Source: Bacillota bacterium
GTDB taxonomy: Bacteria; Bacillota; Sulfobacillia; RBS10-35; JAJYVN01
Assembly: GCA_021803205.1 (NCBI GenBank)
Contig: JAJZMB010000144.1
Location: 1 to 64,000 of the forward strand
Length of the DNA: 64,000 nucleotides
Direction: 5' to 3'
The translations under genes and the position numbers were made by a program. The notes beneath the pieces were generated by a model. That model was not told the origin of the DNA, searched no databases, and saw only the letters and a list, made by a program, of their open reading frames with translations. This document shows, in pieces, positions 1 through 8,428 of the stretch (position 1 is its first letter; every line of letters starts with the position of its first letter).

Positions 1-190
1 CGCGCCGTCCTGGACCGTGCCCACAGAGGCTCGCCGGCAAGGGTGACATCGGGACACGTATCTCAACCGACTTGGGGCCAATTACCTTGAGCGCGTCCAA
101 GTCCGTTCACCAGTGCAGTGGCTCACGGTAATTGTCGGTGGCTTGCTCAACCGCTGCCGGATGTGCTCCGCCGCCAACCAGGAGTTTTGA
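1..190 (+). other. Possible decayed transposase tail (very uncertain)
   Basis: A reading frame open from a stop at 44-46 to a TGA at 188-190 encodes LNRLGANYLERVQ followed by a basic, hydrophobic tail. The style resembles the C-terminal end of some insertion-sequence transposases. No start, terminal repeat or catalytic motif is visible, and base composition is lower in GC than the genes that follow. It may equally be chance. Nothing else was recognised in this stretch. Confidence 0.15.
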
Positions 191-793
191 TCATTGACGG
201 CTCCTTACGGCATCGAGGCCACTCCACGGGCGCCCGTTAATCTTTAGTATGGGTCGTATCCGGGTATACGTAGGAACGAGCCTGATGGTGGATTCTCCGG
301 GGGGGGGGGAGTAGGGGGGGGCGGGGTCCCTCCATGCGGGGTGTATTGTCATCCCCGCGGCGATGCCCTGTGCTCTGCGAGGGAGGGGGCGTCGGCGGTC
401 CATGAGGGGGCGGGATCGACCGGGCCCCATGATTGTCCGACCGCGCGGCCGGACTCCCCCACCACAACGCCCCCAGCTTGCAGTGGCGCAGCCCGGCGTC
501 GTTCTCGGTGCATAGCCTGAGCCACAACACATTCGGGGAGCAGCTTGCAATCGCGGCGTGTCCGCCGGCAGCCGTCTGAGCGCGGGGCGGCAGCGGCCCA
601 TGGCGGGAGCCCTGACCCCACAGGCGGTCGCGCGTCCGCGGCCCGCGCGGCCGTGCGCCCACGGCATCCCGGGCGGCGGACCTTCCGGCCGGAAGCCCCC
701 CGCGTGCATGACGCCATCCTCCAGGGCTGCAGGACTTGATGGGAGCAGGTATAAAGCGCACATTGACGGCAGGAGTGGGCGGGGAGGCCGATC
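191..793. other. Intergenic region with long G-tracts
   Basis: No convincing gene is visible in these 600 bases. The notable feature is an 11-base G run (299-309), an 8-base G run (314-321) and a further GGGG, separated by only a few bases, which could form a G-quadruplex. A TATAAA hexamer at 750-755 lies 39 bases before the next gene and might be a -10 box, but no -35 box stands at the right distance. Confidence 0.5.
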
Positions 794-2809
794 GTGAGTC
801 GGTGGGCGTGGACGGCGCGCCGTTTGGTGGCCCGTTGCCTGCTGGCCGTCCTCGTCGTTCCGGCGGGCGCCGGCTTCGCGTCGTCGGCTGCCGCAGCGGC
901 AGGCAGTTCTGCGGCTGCAACCGCAGATCGGGGTCCGGAGTACGCTGCGGTGAGCGCGGCGATGTCGGCGCGGGCAGCCATGACCTCGGTGTCCGGGGGA
1001 TCCGCCGCGGAGGCTGACGCCGCGGCCGTCTCAGCGGGTGACGCGCTGGATCTGTTCTACGGCAGGACGATGACCGCGGATGCGTGGAGCGCTTACGACC
1101 GTGCCCGATTTTCATCCGAGATCCTCTCGCTCGGCCTGAAGAACGCCTACAACCAGTGGCTGGCCATCGCCGATCTGCGGGCGGCGTACTACCGGGCGAC
1201 GGGGCGCCTCGAACCGGGTGGGGTGACAGTCTACCCCTCAGGGGCGAGCGCCGTCATCCACGTCCTGGACCTGGCGCTTTGGGCGCGGGAGCGGGCTCTG
1301 CTCTGGTTGCTCGGGCTCCAAGCCCTGCGGCCTTACCCGCGGTTCGGAGACCTCGGCTACGGCGATCCCGGGAACTATATCGGTAGCACGCCGCAGGGCA
1401 ACGCCATCACCCCGTCCGCAGTGGGTGCGCTCATCGACCAACTGCCCCTGCCATCGGCCCTGTTCGCCGGTGACCGGATCTTTCTGATGCCCTACCGGTT
1501 GCCGCAGGAATACGCCCTCACCGACGTGTATGGCCCCGGCATCCGCATCTGGCTGGGCGCGACGGCCACCACCGACCTGCGGCACGTGCTCTACCACGAA
1601 CTCGGGCACGCGGTGCACTTCCGCTTCGGCGGCCTGGACACCACATCGACGGGGCAGCCGCTGTCGGCCTTTTGGCAGCAGTACCTCCAAATCCGCGGCC
1701 TCGCCTGGGAGGACCCGACCCAGGTGCCGTGGGCGGAGCGGACCATCGAGTGCTTCGCCGAGGATTTCGCCTACGCGTTCCGCGCCCCGGGCGACGTCCT
1801 CGGTTATGAGGCGGCGTGCCCGCCACCCACGGCCAAACAGGTGTCCGAACTCGATGCCTTCTGGAGGAATCTGCCCGACGCCGGTACAGCATCGCCGTAT
1901 CAGCAGGCCCAGTGGGTGCAGTGGCAATCTCCCTGGCCCTCCGTCCTCTTCGGCGGCTTCCGCGCCCGCCTCTTCACCGACCGCACCAACGTTGGTGTCC
2001 GTTTATCGCTGGCCGCGCAGGCCATCGGCGGCCCATACACGGTTCAGGCCCCGGATGCCCCTGTTCCGCTGGCAACCCTGCGGCCGGGCGCGCAGTGGTC
2101 GGACACGGTGGCAGTGCCCCAAGGATCGTCGGTGGAGATCGACGCCGATGTGCAGGAGGGGTCCTCGACCCTGACCCTGACCTCCCTGTACGTATACAGC
2201 AATCCCGCCTTCGTGCCCGAGCCGCAGATCTCCGGTGTGTTTCCGGATACGATCGATTCCTGGGCCCGGGCCGCCATCGCGGCGGCCGTGCGTGCGGGCA
2301 TCGTCGGCGGCTATCCTGACGGTGAGTTTCGTCCCAACGGGGCGGTGACCCGGGCCGAATTCGCCCGCATGCTGGCCGCGGGTCTGCCCGGCCGACCCTA
2401 TCTGCGCGCGCTGGCCGCGGCGCGCTTCAGCGACGTGCACACCGGCTTCTGGGCGGAGCCCTTCATTGCCACCGTGGGCCTGGACCTGCCGGGGACGGTT
2501 CCCGACGGCCCCTTTCGGCCGAACCGGCCGGTGCTGCGGCAAGAGGCGGTCGCCTGGACGGCGAAGGCGTACGGTTCCATCCCGTTGTCTCCGACCACTG
2601 CCGCCGCCGTTTTGGCTACCTACCCCGACGGCGCCCAGGTATCCCGGGCGGACGCCCCGTGGTATGCGGCCGCCCTGATGGCCGGTCTGGTGGGAGGGAC
2701 AGCGGCCGGCGGGGGGCTGCGGCCCCTGGCCCCCCTCAGCCGGGCGGAAGCCGCGGTCCTTGTGCTTCGGGCGCGGCAGATCTCTCAGGCGCAGGTCCGG
2801 GGCGGATGA
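794..2809 (+). CDS. Secreted zinc metallopeptidase-like protein with three C-terminal SLH domains
   Basis: 671 residues. The GTG start follows GGGGAGG by six bases. Residues 1-33 form a signal peptide (Arg-rich start, hydrophobic core, Ala-rich cleavage region). HELGH at 268-272 is the HExxH zinc-binding motif of gluzincin-type peptidases, and an ECFAEDFA segment about 50 residues later may supply the third ligand. Three S-layer homology repeats follow at about 482-535, 545-600 and 608-665 (for example AGIVGGYPDGEFRPNGAVTRAEF in the first, with TRAEF and SRAEA cores). SLH domains bind pyruvylated secondary wall polymer, so the enzyme is probably held on the cell surface. Its substrate is unknown. 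Peptidase activity is inferred from the motif only; the central region matches no family I recognise. Confidence 0.8.
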   Translation: MSRWAWTARRLVARCLLAVLVVPAGAGFASSAAAAAGSSAAATADRGPEYAAVSAAMSARAAMTSVSGGSAAEADAAAVSAGDALDLFYGRTMTADAWSAYDRARFSSEILSLGLKNAYNQWLAIADLRAAYYRATGRLEPGGVTVYPSGASAVIHVLDLALWARERALLWLLGLQALRPYPRFGDLGYGDPGNYIGSTPQGNAITPSAVGALIDQLPLPSALFAGDRIFLMPYRLPQEYALTDVYGPGIRIWLGATATTDLRHVLYHELGHAVHFRFGGLDTTSTGQPLSAFWQQYLQIRGLAWEDPTQVPWAERTIECFAEDFAYAFRAPGDVLGYEAACPPPTAKQVSELDAFWRNLPDAGTASPYQQAQWVQWQSPWPSVLFGGFRARLFTDRTNVGVRLSLAAQAIGGPYTVQAPDAPVPLATLRPGAQWSDTVAVPQGSSVEIDADVQEGSSTLTLTSLYVYSNPAFVPEPQISGVFPDTIDSWARAAIAAAVRAGIVGGYPDGEFRPNGAVTRAEFARMLAAGLPGRPYLRALAAARFSDVHTGFWAEPFIATVGLDLPGTVPDGPFRPNRPVLRQEAVAWTAKAYGSIPLSPTTAAAVLATYPDGAQVSRADAPWYAAALMAGLVGGTAAGGGLRPLAPLSRAEAAVLVLRARQISQAQVRGG

Positions 2810-2948
2810 TGTGTCGGCCAGCCGATGTCTCTGCCGTCGACACACCGGCCTAGTCCCGACCGACCCGGCGCGGGGCGGCGGCGCACGGGCAACGTGTCCC
2901 TGCCCGTTCTGCCGCGGGAAATATATGTTCACAAGGGGAGGTTTGCGC

Positions 2949-4259
2949 GTGCCACCCACTGCCGACCCGTTGCCGATCCGACCGCTGCCCCCAGGCGGAG
3001 TGCCCGACTCGGTGGTCCGGGTTCCGGGCAGCAAGAGTCTGACCAACCGCGCGCTGGTGCTGGCGGCGCTTGCCTCCGGCCGGTCGCTCCTGCGGGGCGC
3101 CCTGTTCAGCGACGACACCTGGGCCTGCATGGAAGGGTTGCGGGCGCTGGGGGTCCCTGCGCAGGGCGACGAGCAGGCTCGTTGCGTGACGGTACAGGGG
3201 CAGGGGGGAGGCCCCCCGGCGCGGGAGGCGTACGTCGACGTCCGCCTGTCGGGAACAACGGCGCGATTCCTCTGCCCATACATGGCGCTCGGGCGTGGCC
3301 GTTACCATGTCGACGGCACCGCCAGGATGCGGTTGCGCCCGATGGGGGCGGTGTGGGATACGCTGCGCGCGCAGGGCGTGGATATCGACGGCGGACCAAA
3401 TCTACCGTTCACAATCCGCGGAGCGGGGGCGCTGCGTGGGGGATACATCCGCATCGCCGGCGGAGAGACCAGCCAGCCGGCGTCGGGGATGCTGATGGTG
3501 GCCCCGTACGCGGAGAGGGATACGCTTCTGGAAGTGGAGACGCACCGAGCGGCGCTGCCGTATGTGGCGATGACGGCGCGCCTGATGGAGAGCTTCGGGG
3601 TGGAGTGCGCCCAGGGGGAGGATGGCACCTTTTCCGTGCGGGCTGGGGGGCGATACCGCGCCGGGGAGTACGCCATCGAACCGGATGCATCCGCGGCGGC
3701 TTACTTCTGGGCGTTGGCGGCTGTGAGCGGATGTTCTGTGCACACCCCGGGCATCGGTCGGAGTCGCCTGCAGGGGGATGCGGCCTTCCTGGGTGTACTG
3801 GAGCGCATGGGCTGCCAGGTGCAGGACAGGGGGGGGGCCTTGGTGTGCGGGCCGGAGGGCGGGCACCTGCGCGCTGTCGATGAGGACATGAGCGCGCTGT
3901 CCGACCAGGCCCTGACTCTCGGGGTGCTCGGCCTCTTTGCGGACGGACCGACGACGGTGCGCAACGTCTCCCATATCCGGCTCCAGGAGACGGACCGGAT
4001 CGCCGCCGCCACCGCCGAACTGCGCCGGCTTGGAACGCGTTGCGTAGAGCGGCCCGACGGCTTCGTGGTCTGGCCCTTACCCGCAGCGGACACCTTCGGC
4101 GAGGTCACGATCGAGACCTATGGCGACCACCGCATGGCGATGGCCTTCGCCCTGGCTGGTCTCCGCCGACCCGGGGTGCGTATCGCCGATCCGGGCTGCG
4201 TCGGTAAGACATTCCCGGAATATTTCGACGTGCTCGGTGGCGTGCTTGGTCCAAGTTGA
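2949..4259 (+). CDS. aroA: 3-phosphoshikimate 1-carboxyvinyltransferase (EPSP synthase)
   Basis: Joins shikimate-3-phosphate and phosphoenolpyruvate to EPSP, the sixth step of the chorismate pathway, in the cytoplasm. 436 residues, usual for the family. The GTG start is chosen because AAGGGGAGG ends seven bases upstream; an upstream ATG in the same frame has no such site. Seen motifs are PGSKSLTNRALVLAAL near residue 27 (substrate-binding SK and R), LSGTTARF (the usual GNAGT loop, slightly altered), DRIAAATAELRRLG and YGDHRMAMAFALAG near the C-terminus. It stands between the SLH protein and an aminotransferase on the same strand; no other aromatic-pathway gene is adjacent. Confidence 0.95.
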   Translation: MPPTADPLPIRPLPPGGVPDSVVRVPGSKSLTNRALVLAALASGRSLLRGALFSDDTWACMEGLRALGVPAQGDEQARCVTVQGQGGGPPAREAYVDVRLSGTTARFLCPYMALGRGRYHVDGTARMRLRPMGAVWDTLRAQGVDIDGGPNLPFTIRGAGALRGGYIRIAGGETSQPASGMLMVAPYAERDTLLEVETHRAALPYVAMTARLMESFGVECAQGEDGTFSVRAGGRYRAGEYAIEPDASAAAYFWALAAVSGCSVHTPGIGRSRLQGDAAFLGVLERMGCQVQDRGGALVCGPEGGHLRAVDEDMSALSDQALTLGVLGLFADGPTTVRNVSHIRLQETDRIAAATAELRRLGTRCVERPDGFVVWPLPAADTFGEVTIETYGDHRMAMAFALAGLRRPGVRIADPGCVGKTFPEYFDVLGGVLGPS

Positions 4260-4331
4260 TGGCGCGGCTGCCTGCACCGGGCGGCCGCTGGACGGGCTGC
4301 CCGTGGTCCGGGATCGTTGGGAGGGTCAGCG

Positions 4332-5687
4332 ATGGCAGAATCGGTGGGGACTCCGGATGTGCGCGCCATGCCTGGCGGAGGGGGATGGCAGGTGCCGCTG
4401 CCCGCCGATCCGGAGGCCGTGGCCGCCAAAGCGATGGAGCAGTATGAGCGGCACGCCGGCGCGGCCCTGGCCCGACTGATGCGCTTTCTTGGGGCGTGCA
4501 CCCTTGAGTGGGAGGCACGGGGTGCGCTGGTCCGCGACGTGCACGGCCGGGAGTATGTGGACTGCGGTGGGCATGGCATGTTCTTTCACGGCCACTGCCA
4601 CCCCAAGGTGGTGGAGGCCGTCCGGCGCCAGGCGGCGCGGATGGGTCAATCCACCCGCCTGCTCCTGCACCTGCCGCAGGCCGAACTCGCCGAACGACTC
4701 GCGGCCGTCTGTCCGGGCGACCTGCAATACAGCTTCTTCTGCAATTCGGGAACGGAGGCGGTGGAGGGCGCTCTCAAACTCGCCCGGGCGGCGACCGGCC
4801 GAACCGGCGTGATCGCCGCGCACGGCGCCTTCCACGGCAAGACCCTGGGCGCCCTGAGCGCCAGCGGCAAGGCGCTCTATCGCGACCCCTTCCGGCCGCT
4901 GGTCCCCGAGTTCTTCCACGTGACCTACGGAGACGCCGCGGCGCTGGATGGTGCAGCGGCGTCCGTGGCCGCCGGACCCGGGGGACTCGCGGCCGTGATC
5001 CTGGAGCCGATCCAAGGAGAGGCCGGTGCGGTGGTGCCGCCCCCCGGCTATCTCGCCGCGGCGCGCGCCGTCTGTGATCGGCACGGGGCCCTGCTGATCC
5101 TCGACGAGGTCCAGACGGGCATCGGGCGCACGGGCACGATGTTCGCCTGCGAAGCGGAGGGTGTGGTGCCGGACATCCTGGCCACCGCCAAGTCACTGGG
5201 TGGCGGAGTCATGCCCATTGGGGCCTTCACCGCGCGCCCGGAATGCTGGCGCGTCTTCGACGAGAATCCTTTCCTTCATTCTTCCACATTTGGCGGAGGC
5301 CCACTTGCCTGCGCGGCGGCGCTGGCCGCCCTGGACGCCATCGAGACGGAGGGGCTGCTCCAACGGGCGGCGAGCCTCGGGAACATGCTGGGACAGGCCT
5401 TACAGGATATGGCCCGGCGCCATGGTGCTGCCATCGCCGCGGTGCGAGGGCGCGGGCTGCTCTGGGGGATCGAACTCCATGGCGAAGGACTCGGTGGTAT
5501 GATGCTCAGCCACCTGATCGACGCTGGCGTGCTTGTGGTGCACTCTCTCAACCAACACCGCGTGCTTCGGGTCATGCCTCCGGCCGTGATCAGCGAGCCA
5601 CAACTGGCCCTTGTCCTGGAGGCACTCGACCAGGCCGCCGGTGCCACCGCGGCGATGGCCGATGAACTCCTCTCCGCCAGGGAGTGA
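4332..5687 (+). CDS. Class III PLP-dependent aminotransferase (putrescine/ornithine/acetylornithine type)
   Basis: Cytoplasmic fold-type I aminotransferase, 451 residues. The ATG at 4332 follows GGGAGGGT by six bases and is preferred over a TTG fifteen bases upstream. Diagnostic segments are FFCNSGTEAVEGALKLAR (phosphate-binding), AFHGKTLGALS, LILDEVQTGIGRTGTMFACE (the Asp that contacts pyridine nitrogen) and TAKSLGGG with the Schiff-base lysine at about 287, then STFGGGPLACAA. The N-terminal LGACTLEWEARGALVRDVHG resembles putrescine and diaminobutyrate aminotransferases more than ArgD. Substrate cannot be fixed from sequence. The gene runs toward the convergent glycerate kinase with 14 bases between them. 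Confidence 0.85.
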   Translation: MAESVGTPDVRAMPGGGGWQVPLPADPEAVAAKAMEQYERHAGAALARLMRFLGACTLEWEARGALVRDVHGREYVDCGGHGMFFHGHCHPKVVEAVRRQAARMGQSTRLLLHLPQAELAERLAAVCPGDLQYSFFCNSGTEAVEGALKLARAATGRTGVIAAHGAFHGKTLGALSASGKALYRDPFRPLVPEFFHVTYGDAAALDGAAASVAAGPGGLAAVILEPIQGEAGAVVPPPGYLAAARAVCDRHGALLILDEVQTGIGRTGTMFACEAEGVVPDILATAKSLGGGVMPIGAFTARPECWRVFDENPFLHSSTFGGGPLACAAALAALDAIETEGLLQRAASLGNMLGQALQDMARRHGAAIAAVRGRGLLWGIELHGEGLGGMMLSHLIDAGVLVVHSLNQHRVLRVMPPAVISEPQLALVLEALDQAAGATAAMADELLSARE

Positions 5688-5701
5688 GCAGCCCACGCGC
5701 C

Positions 5702-6859
5702 TCAACTCCCCGGCAGGAGGCGATTGGCCGCGGTAAACAGGCGGACCGCGGCGGCGGCGGTCCGCCGGAGGTCCGCAGCCGTCGCCGCGAGGGCCTCGGC
5801 CCGTGTGCGGGGTCCGGGAGCGAGGGGGAGGATGGCCGCGAAGGGCCCCCGGGGGGACAGGAGCCCCTCCCATCCAGGTCCAAGGTCGCCGCACAGGGCC
5901 ACGGCCGGTACGCCTGCGCCGGCCGCCAGGGCACCGACGGCGGCGGGTGCCTTACCCAAGGCCGTCTGACCGTCGAGGCGCCCTTCCCCGGTGAAACAGA
6001 GGTCGCAGGCCGCGAGACGCCCGCGCAGGCCGACGGCTTCGGCGACCACCTCCGCACCTGGGCGGGCGCATGCGCCCATTGCGGCGGCGAGTCCGAACCC
6101 GGCGCCGCCCGCCGCACCCGCCCCGGGCACGTCGCGCACGCGGCATCCCGTGGTTGCCTCCAGGACATCGGCGAAGCGCGCGAGTCCGTTCTCCAACGCG
6201 AGTACGGCATTGCGATCCGCCCCCTTTTGCGGTCCGAACACGGCGGCCGAACCGTCCGACCCGAGGAGCGGGTTGCGTACGTCGACCAGGGCGGTGACGC
6301 CGTCTCTGGGCCGGACCAGGGTAGTCAGGTCCACACGCGCCAGGTGTGCCAGGGCCGCGGCGCCCAACGGCAGATCCCTGCCGGCGGGATCCAGGAACCG
6401 GGCCCCGAGCGCGCGCAGGATTCCGGTGCCCCCGTCCGACGTCGCACTGCCCCCCAGGGCGAGCCACACCCGGCGCGCCCCGGCGCCGAGTGCCGCGGCG
6501 ACAAGCATGCCGGTCCCCAGCGTGGAGGCGGTCACGGCCTCCCGCGGACCGGGGCGGAGCCGACCGAGCCCCGAGGCGGCGGCGATGTCCACCACCGCGG
6601 TGCCGTCGGGCAGCAGGGCGAAGGCAGCCTCGCGTTGGTCCCCCCAGGGACCGGGTACATGCGCCGTCCGCCAGACGGCGCCGAGTGCCGCACCCAGCAC
6701 CGCCGCCGTGCCATCCCCACCGTCGGCCATGGGGACTGCGGTCGCGCGGGCGGATGCGTCCGCATCCCGCACTCCCGCACAGATCGCCTCCGCGGCGTCC
6801 AGCGCATCCAGCGTCCCCTTGAAGGCGTTCGGTGCGGCCACCGTGCGCAAGGGCGGCAC
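5702..6859 (-). CDS. Glycerate 2-kinase (GarK/GlxK family)
   Basis: Phosphorylates D-glycerate, feeding 2-phosphoglycerate into glycolysis. The GTG start at 6859 gives VPPLRTVAAPNAFKGTL, matching the family N-terminus (APDSFKGSL), and has a GGGGGGAGGG site eight bases upstream; the longer ATG start at 6898 lacks one. 385 residues, typical. Recognisable parts are PMADGGDGT near residue 48, ALGGSATSDGGTG (glycine-rich nucleotide region), LVDVRNPLLG, AVFGPQKGA and FTGEGRLDGQTALGKAP. A copy of the recurrent ~90-base intergenic element lies about 70 bases upstream on the same strand. Monocistronic as far as seen. Confidence 0.93.
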   Translation of the reverse strand: MPPLRTVAAPNAFKGTLDALDAAEAICAGVRDADASARATAVPMADGGDGTAAVLGAALGAVWRTAHVPGPWGDQREAAFALLPDGTAVVDIAAASGLGRLRPGPREAVTASTLGTGMLVAAALGAGARRVWLALGGSATSDGGTGILRALGARFLDPAGRDLPLGAAALAHLARVDLTTLVRPRDGVTALVDVRNPLLGSDGSAAVFGPQKGADRNAVLALENGLARFADVLEATTGCRVRDVPGAGAAGGAGFGLAAAMGACARPGAEVVAEAVGLRGRLAACDLCFTGEGRLDGQTALGKAPAAVGALAAGAGVPAVALCGDLGPGWEGLLSPRGPFAAILPLAPGPRTRAEALAATAADLRRTAAAAVRLFTAANRLLPGS

Positions 6860-7417
6860 CTCGGCTTCCCTCCCCCCGGCGAAGTACCGCCGGCTCATTT
6901 CTTCGCAAGTGGGCGGGTACTGCAAGAGTTCACGTCTGCGCGGCCACGGCTCTGCTGCCCCGCGTTCCCAATGGTCCATTGTTCTCGGCCGCTACGGGAA
7001 CCGCCTCTTGCAGCGCCGTCCTGCTCAGCGCTGACCGAGTGCGGCGTCGACCGCTGCCCCGCTTGTTCGGCCCTGCGGCCAAAGGCCTTCCACAGCACAG
7101 TTGCGCCACCCTGCGGGTTCGGCGCCGGCGGCAGGATGCGGGCACCCGAAGGGCGAACGCCGGCTACGGAACGGCAGCGGTCTGCGGAGGGGGTGGGCGG
7201 GTGTCCTGTGCGGGCGCGCGGTCCCCGCTCATTCCGGAAGCGCCAGGCACCGTTTGTCCGGCGCCGCGCCGCCTCCGTGCCAAGATTGATCCGCCGGTCG
7301 TCGGCGCCGCCGCGTGCAGCCTCGCCGCGCGCGGAGCGGAGGCCGGGCCAGCACCGGCCGTTCGGTCCGGTCAGGCGGCCCGTCCGCTGCTGGCCGGTGC
7401 TTCGGGAGTGGCGGCGG
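6860..7417. other. Divergent intergenic region between glycerate kinase and rodZ-like gene
   Basis: No gene is supported here. It contains one copy of the recurrent element (6929-7016, facing glycerate kinase). A 9-bp inverted pair GCACCGGCC / GGCCGGTGC (7351-7359 and 7392-7400) stands just before the rodZ-like ribosome site and could occlude or regulate it. Confidence 0.5.
6929..7016 (-). repeat. Recurrent ~90-nt intergenic element, copy D
   Basis: Read on the minus strand it begins GCGCTGCAAGAGGCGGTTCCC, continues through GGACCATTGGGAACG and GGGGCAGCAGAGCCGTGG and ends CCGCGCAGACG. Block order and spacing match the copies at 19431, 50186, 57320 and 59748. It ends about 70 bases before the glycerate kinase start and has the same orientation as that gene. 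Confidence 0.6.
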
Positions 7418-8404
7418 ATGGCTGACACTCCCGGATCGGCGGCATCCCCGGAGCTGGAGGCTATCGGCCGCCGCCTGCGGGCCGCGCGTGAAGTGCGCGG
7501 CGTGACGCTGGAGGCGGTCGAGGCGGGGACCCACATCCGCAAGCGTTATCTTGAAGCCATCGAGGCCGGCAGGGCGAGAGATATTCCGGGCGATGTGTTT
7601 CTGAAGGGCTTCCTTCGGTCGTACGCCGATCACCTGGGACTCGACGGCGCGGCCATGGTGGAGGATTACAAGCGTGCCTCCGCCGATGTGCAGCGGTTGC
7701 AGGCGGAGCAGGATGCGGAACGGCCCCGTCGGCGTCGGCGGCTGGCGCCTGGTGGCCCGGACAAAGCCGCGTCAGCCGCACGATCACCCATGGCGGCCTT
7801 GGCCACACCCGTCGCCATGGTGCTGGCGGTCTTGGCCCTGGCCTTTGCGGCGCACGCCCTGATACCGGGCGGCCGCCATGTCGCGCCTGCCGCGCGCCGG
7901 ACGCCGGACGCCACCGGTCGGTCGCCACGGGCGTCTGCGTCCACGCCCGGTGCCTTCCCCGCATCCCCGTCTCAGGACACCTCCGGAACAACCCCTGCGG
8001 GGGGTTCCTCTTCGGGAACGACGGCACCGGGGCCCGTCTCGGCCGTCCGGGTACGGACCTCCTTCACCCATACCAACCTGGGTTGGCAGGGCACATACCA
8101 GGTCAGCGGCACCCGGGCGCTGTCGGTCACCATCCGCATCGGCAATTCAGAGTGCTGGGTGCGGCATTGGGTCGACGGTGTGCTTCAGCCGGATGTCTTC
8201 CTGCAACCGGGCACGACCACCACCTGGACCGCCCGGCAGTCGCTGCGCCTCCTGGTGGGCCGGGTGCCGGCCATCGTCTCGATCGTGGTCGACGGTTACC
8301 AGACGCAAGCATTGCCGATCGAGGGCAACAATCCTGAGACGCTCACGTTTGAGATGAGTCCGGGCACATTCGTCGGGGGCGCGGCGACCTCCGGTCTCCC
8401 CTGA
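7418..8404 (+). CDS. RodZ-like protein: HTH domain, one membrane span, DUF4115
   Basis: 328 residues; ATG with GGGAGTGG eight bases upstream. Residues 10-75 are the cytoplasmic helix-turn-helix of RodZ/HTH_25 proteins (LRAAREVRGVTLEAVE, then IRKRYLEAIEAG and GFLRSYADHLGLD). A basic stretch (RPRRRRR) precedes a single membrane helix at about 128-148, then a Pro/Ser/Thr-rich linker, then a C-terminal DUF4115 beta domain from about 215. RodZ links MreB filaments to the membrane and helps set rod shape. The following gene, 24 bases downstream, is a D,D-carboxypeptidase, so a wall-morphogenesis unit is plausible. Family members without shape function also exist. Confidence 0.85.
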   Translation: MADTPGSAASPELEAIGRRLRAAREVRGVTLEAVEAGTHIRKRYLEAIEAGRARDIPGDVFLKGFLRSYADHLGLDGAAMVEDYKRASADVQRLQAEQDAERPRRRRRLAPGGPDKAASAARSPMAALATPVAMVLAVLALAFAAHALIPGGRHVAPAARRTPDATGRSPRASASTPGAFPASPSQDTSGTTPAGGSSSGTTAPGPVSAVRVRTSFTHTNLGWQGTYQVSGTRALSVTIRIGNSECWVRHWVDGVLQPDVFLQPGTTTTWTARQSLRLLVGRVPAIVSIVVDGYQTQALPIEGNNPETLTFEMSPGTFVGGAATSGLP

Positions 8405-8428
8405 GCGCACTGCGGGCATACTGTCCGC

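Noticed and set aside
5684-7417. N-terminal extension of the rodZ-like frame back to 5684
   Set aside because: It lies antisense to glycerate kinase and the recurrent element. The ATG at 7418 has a good ribosome site and matches RodZ N-termini.
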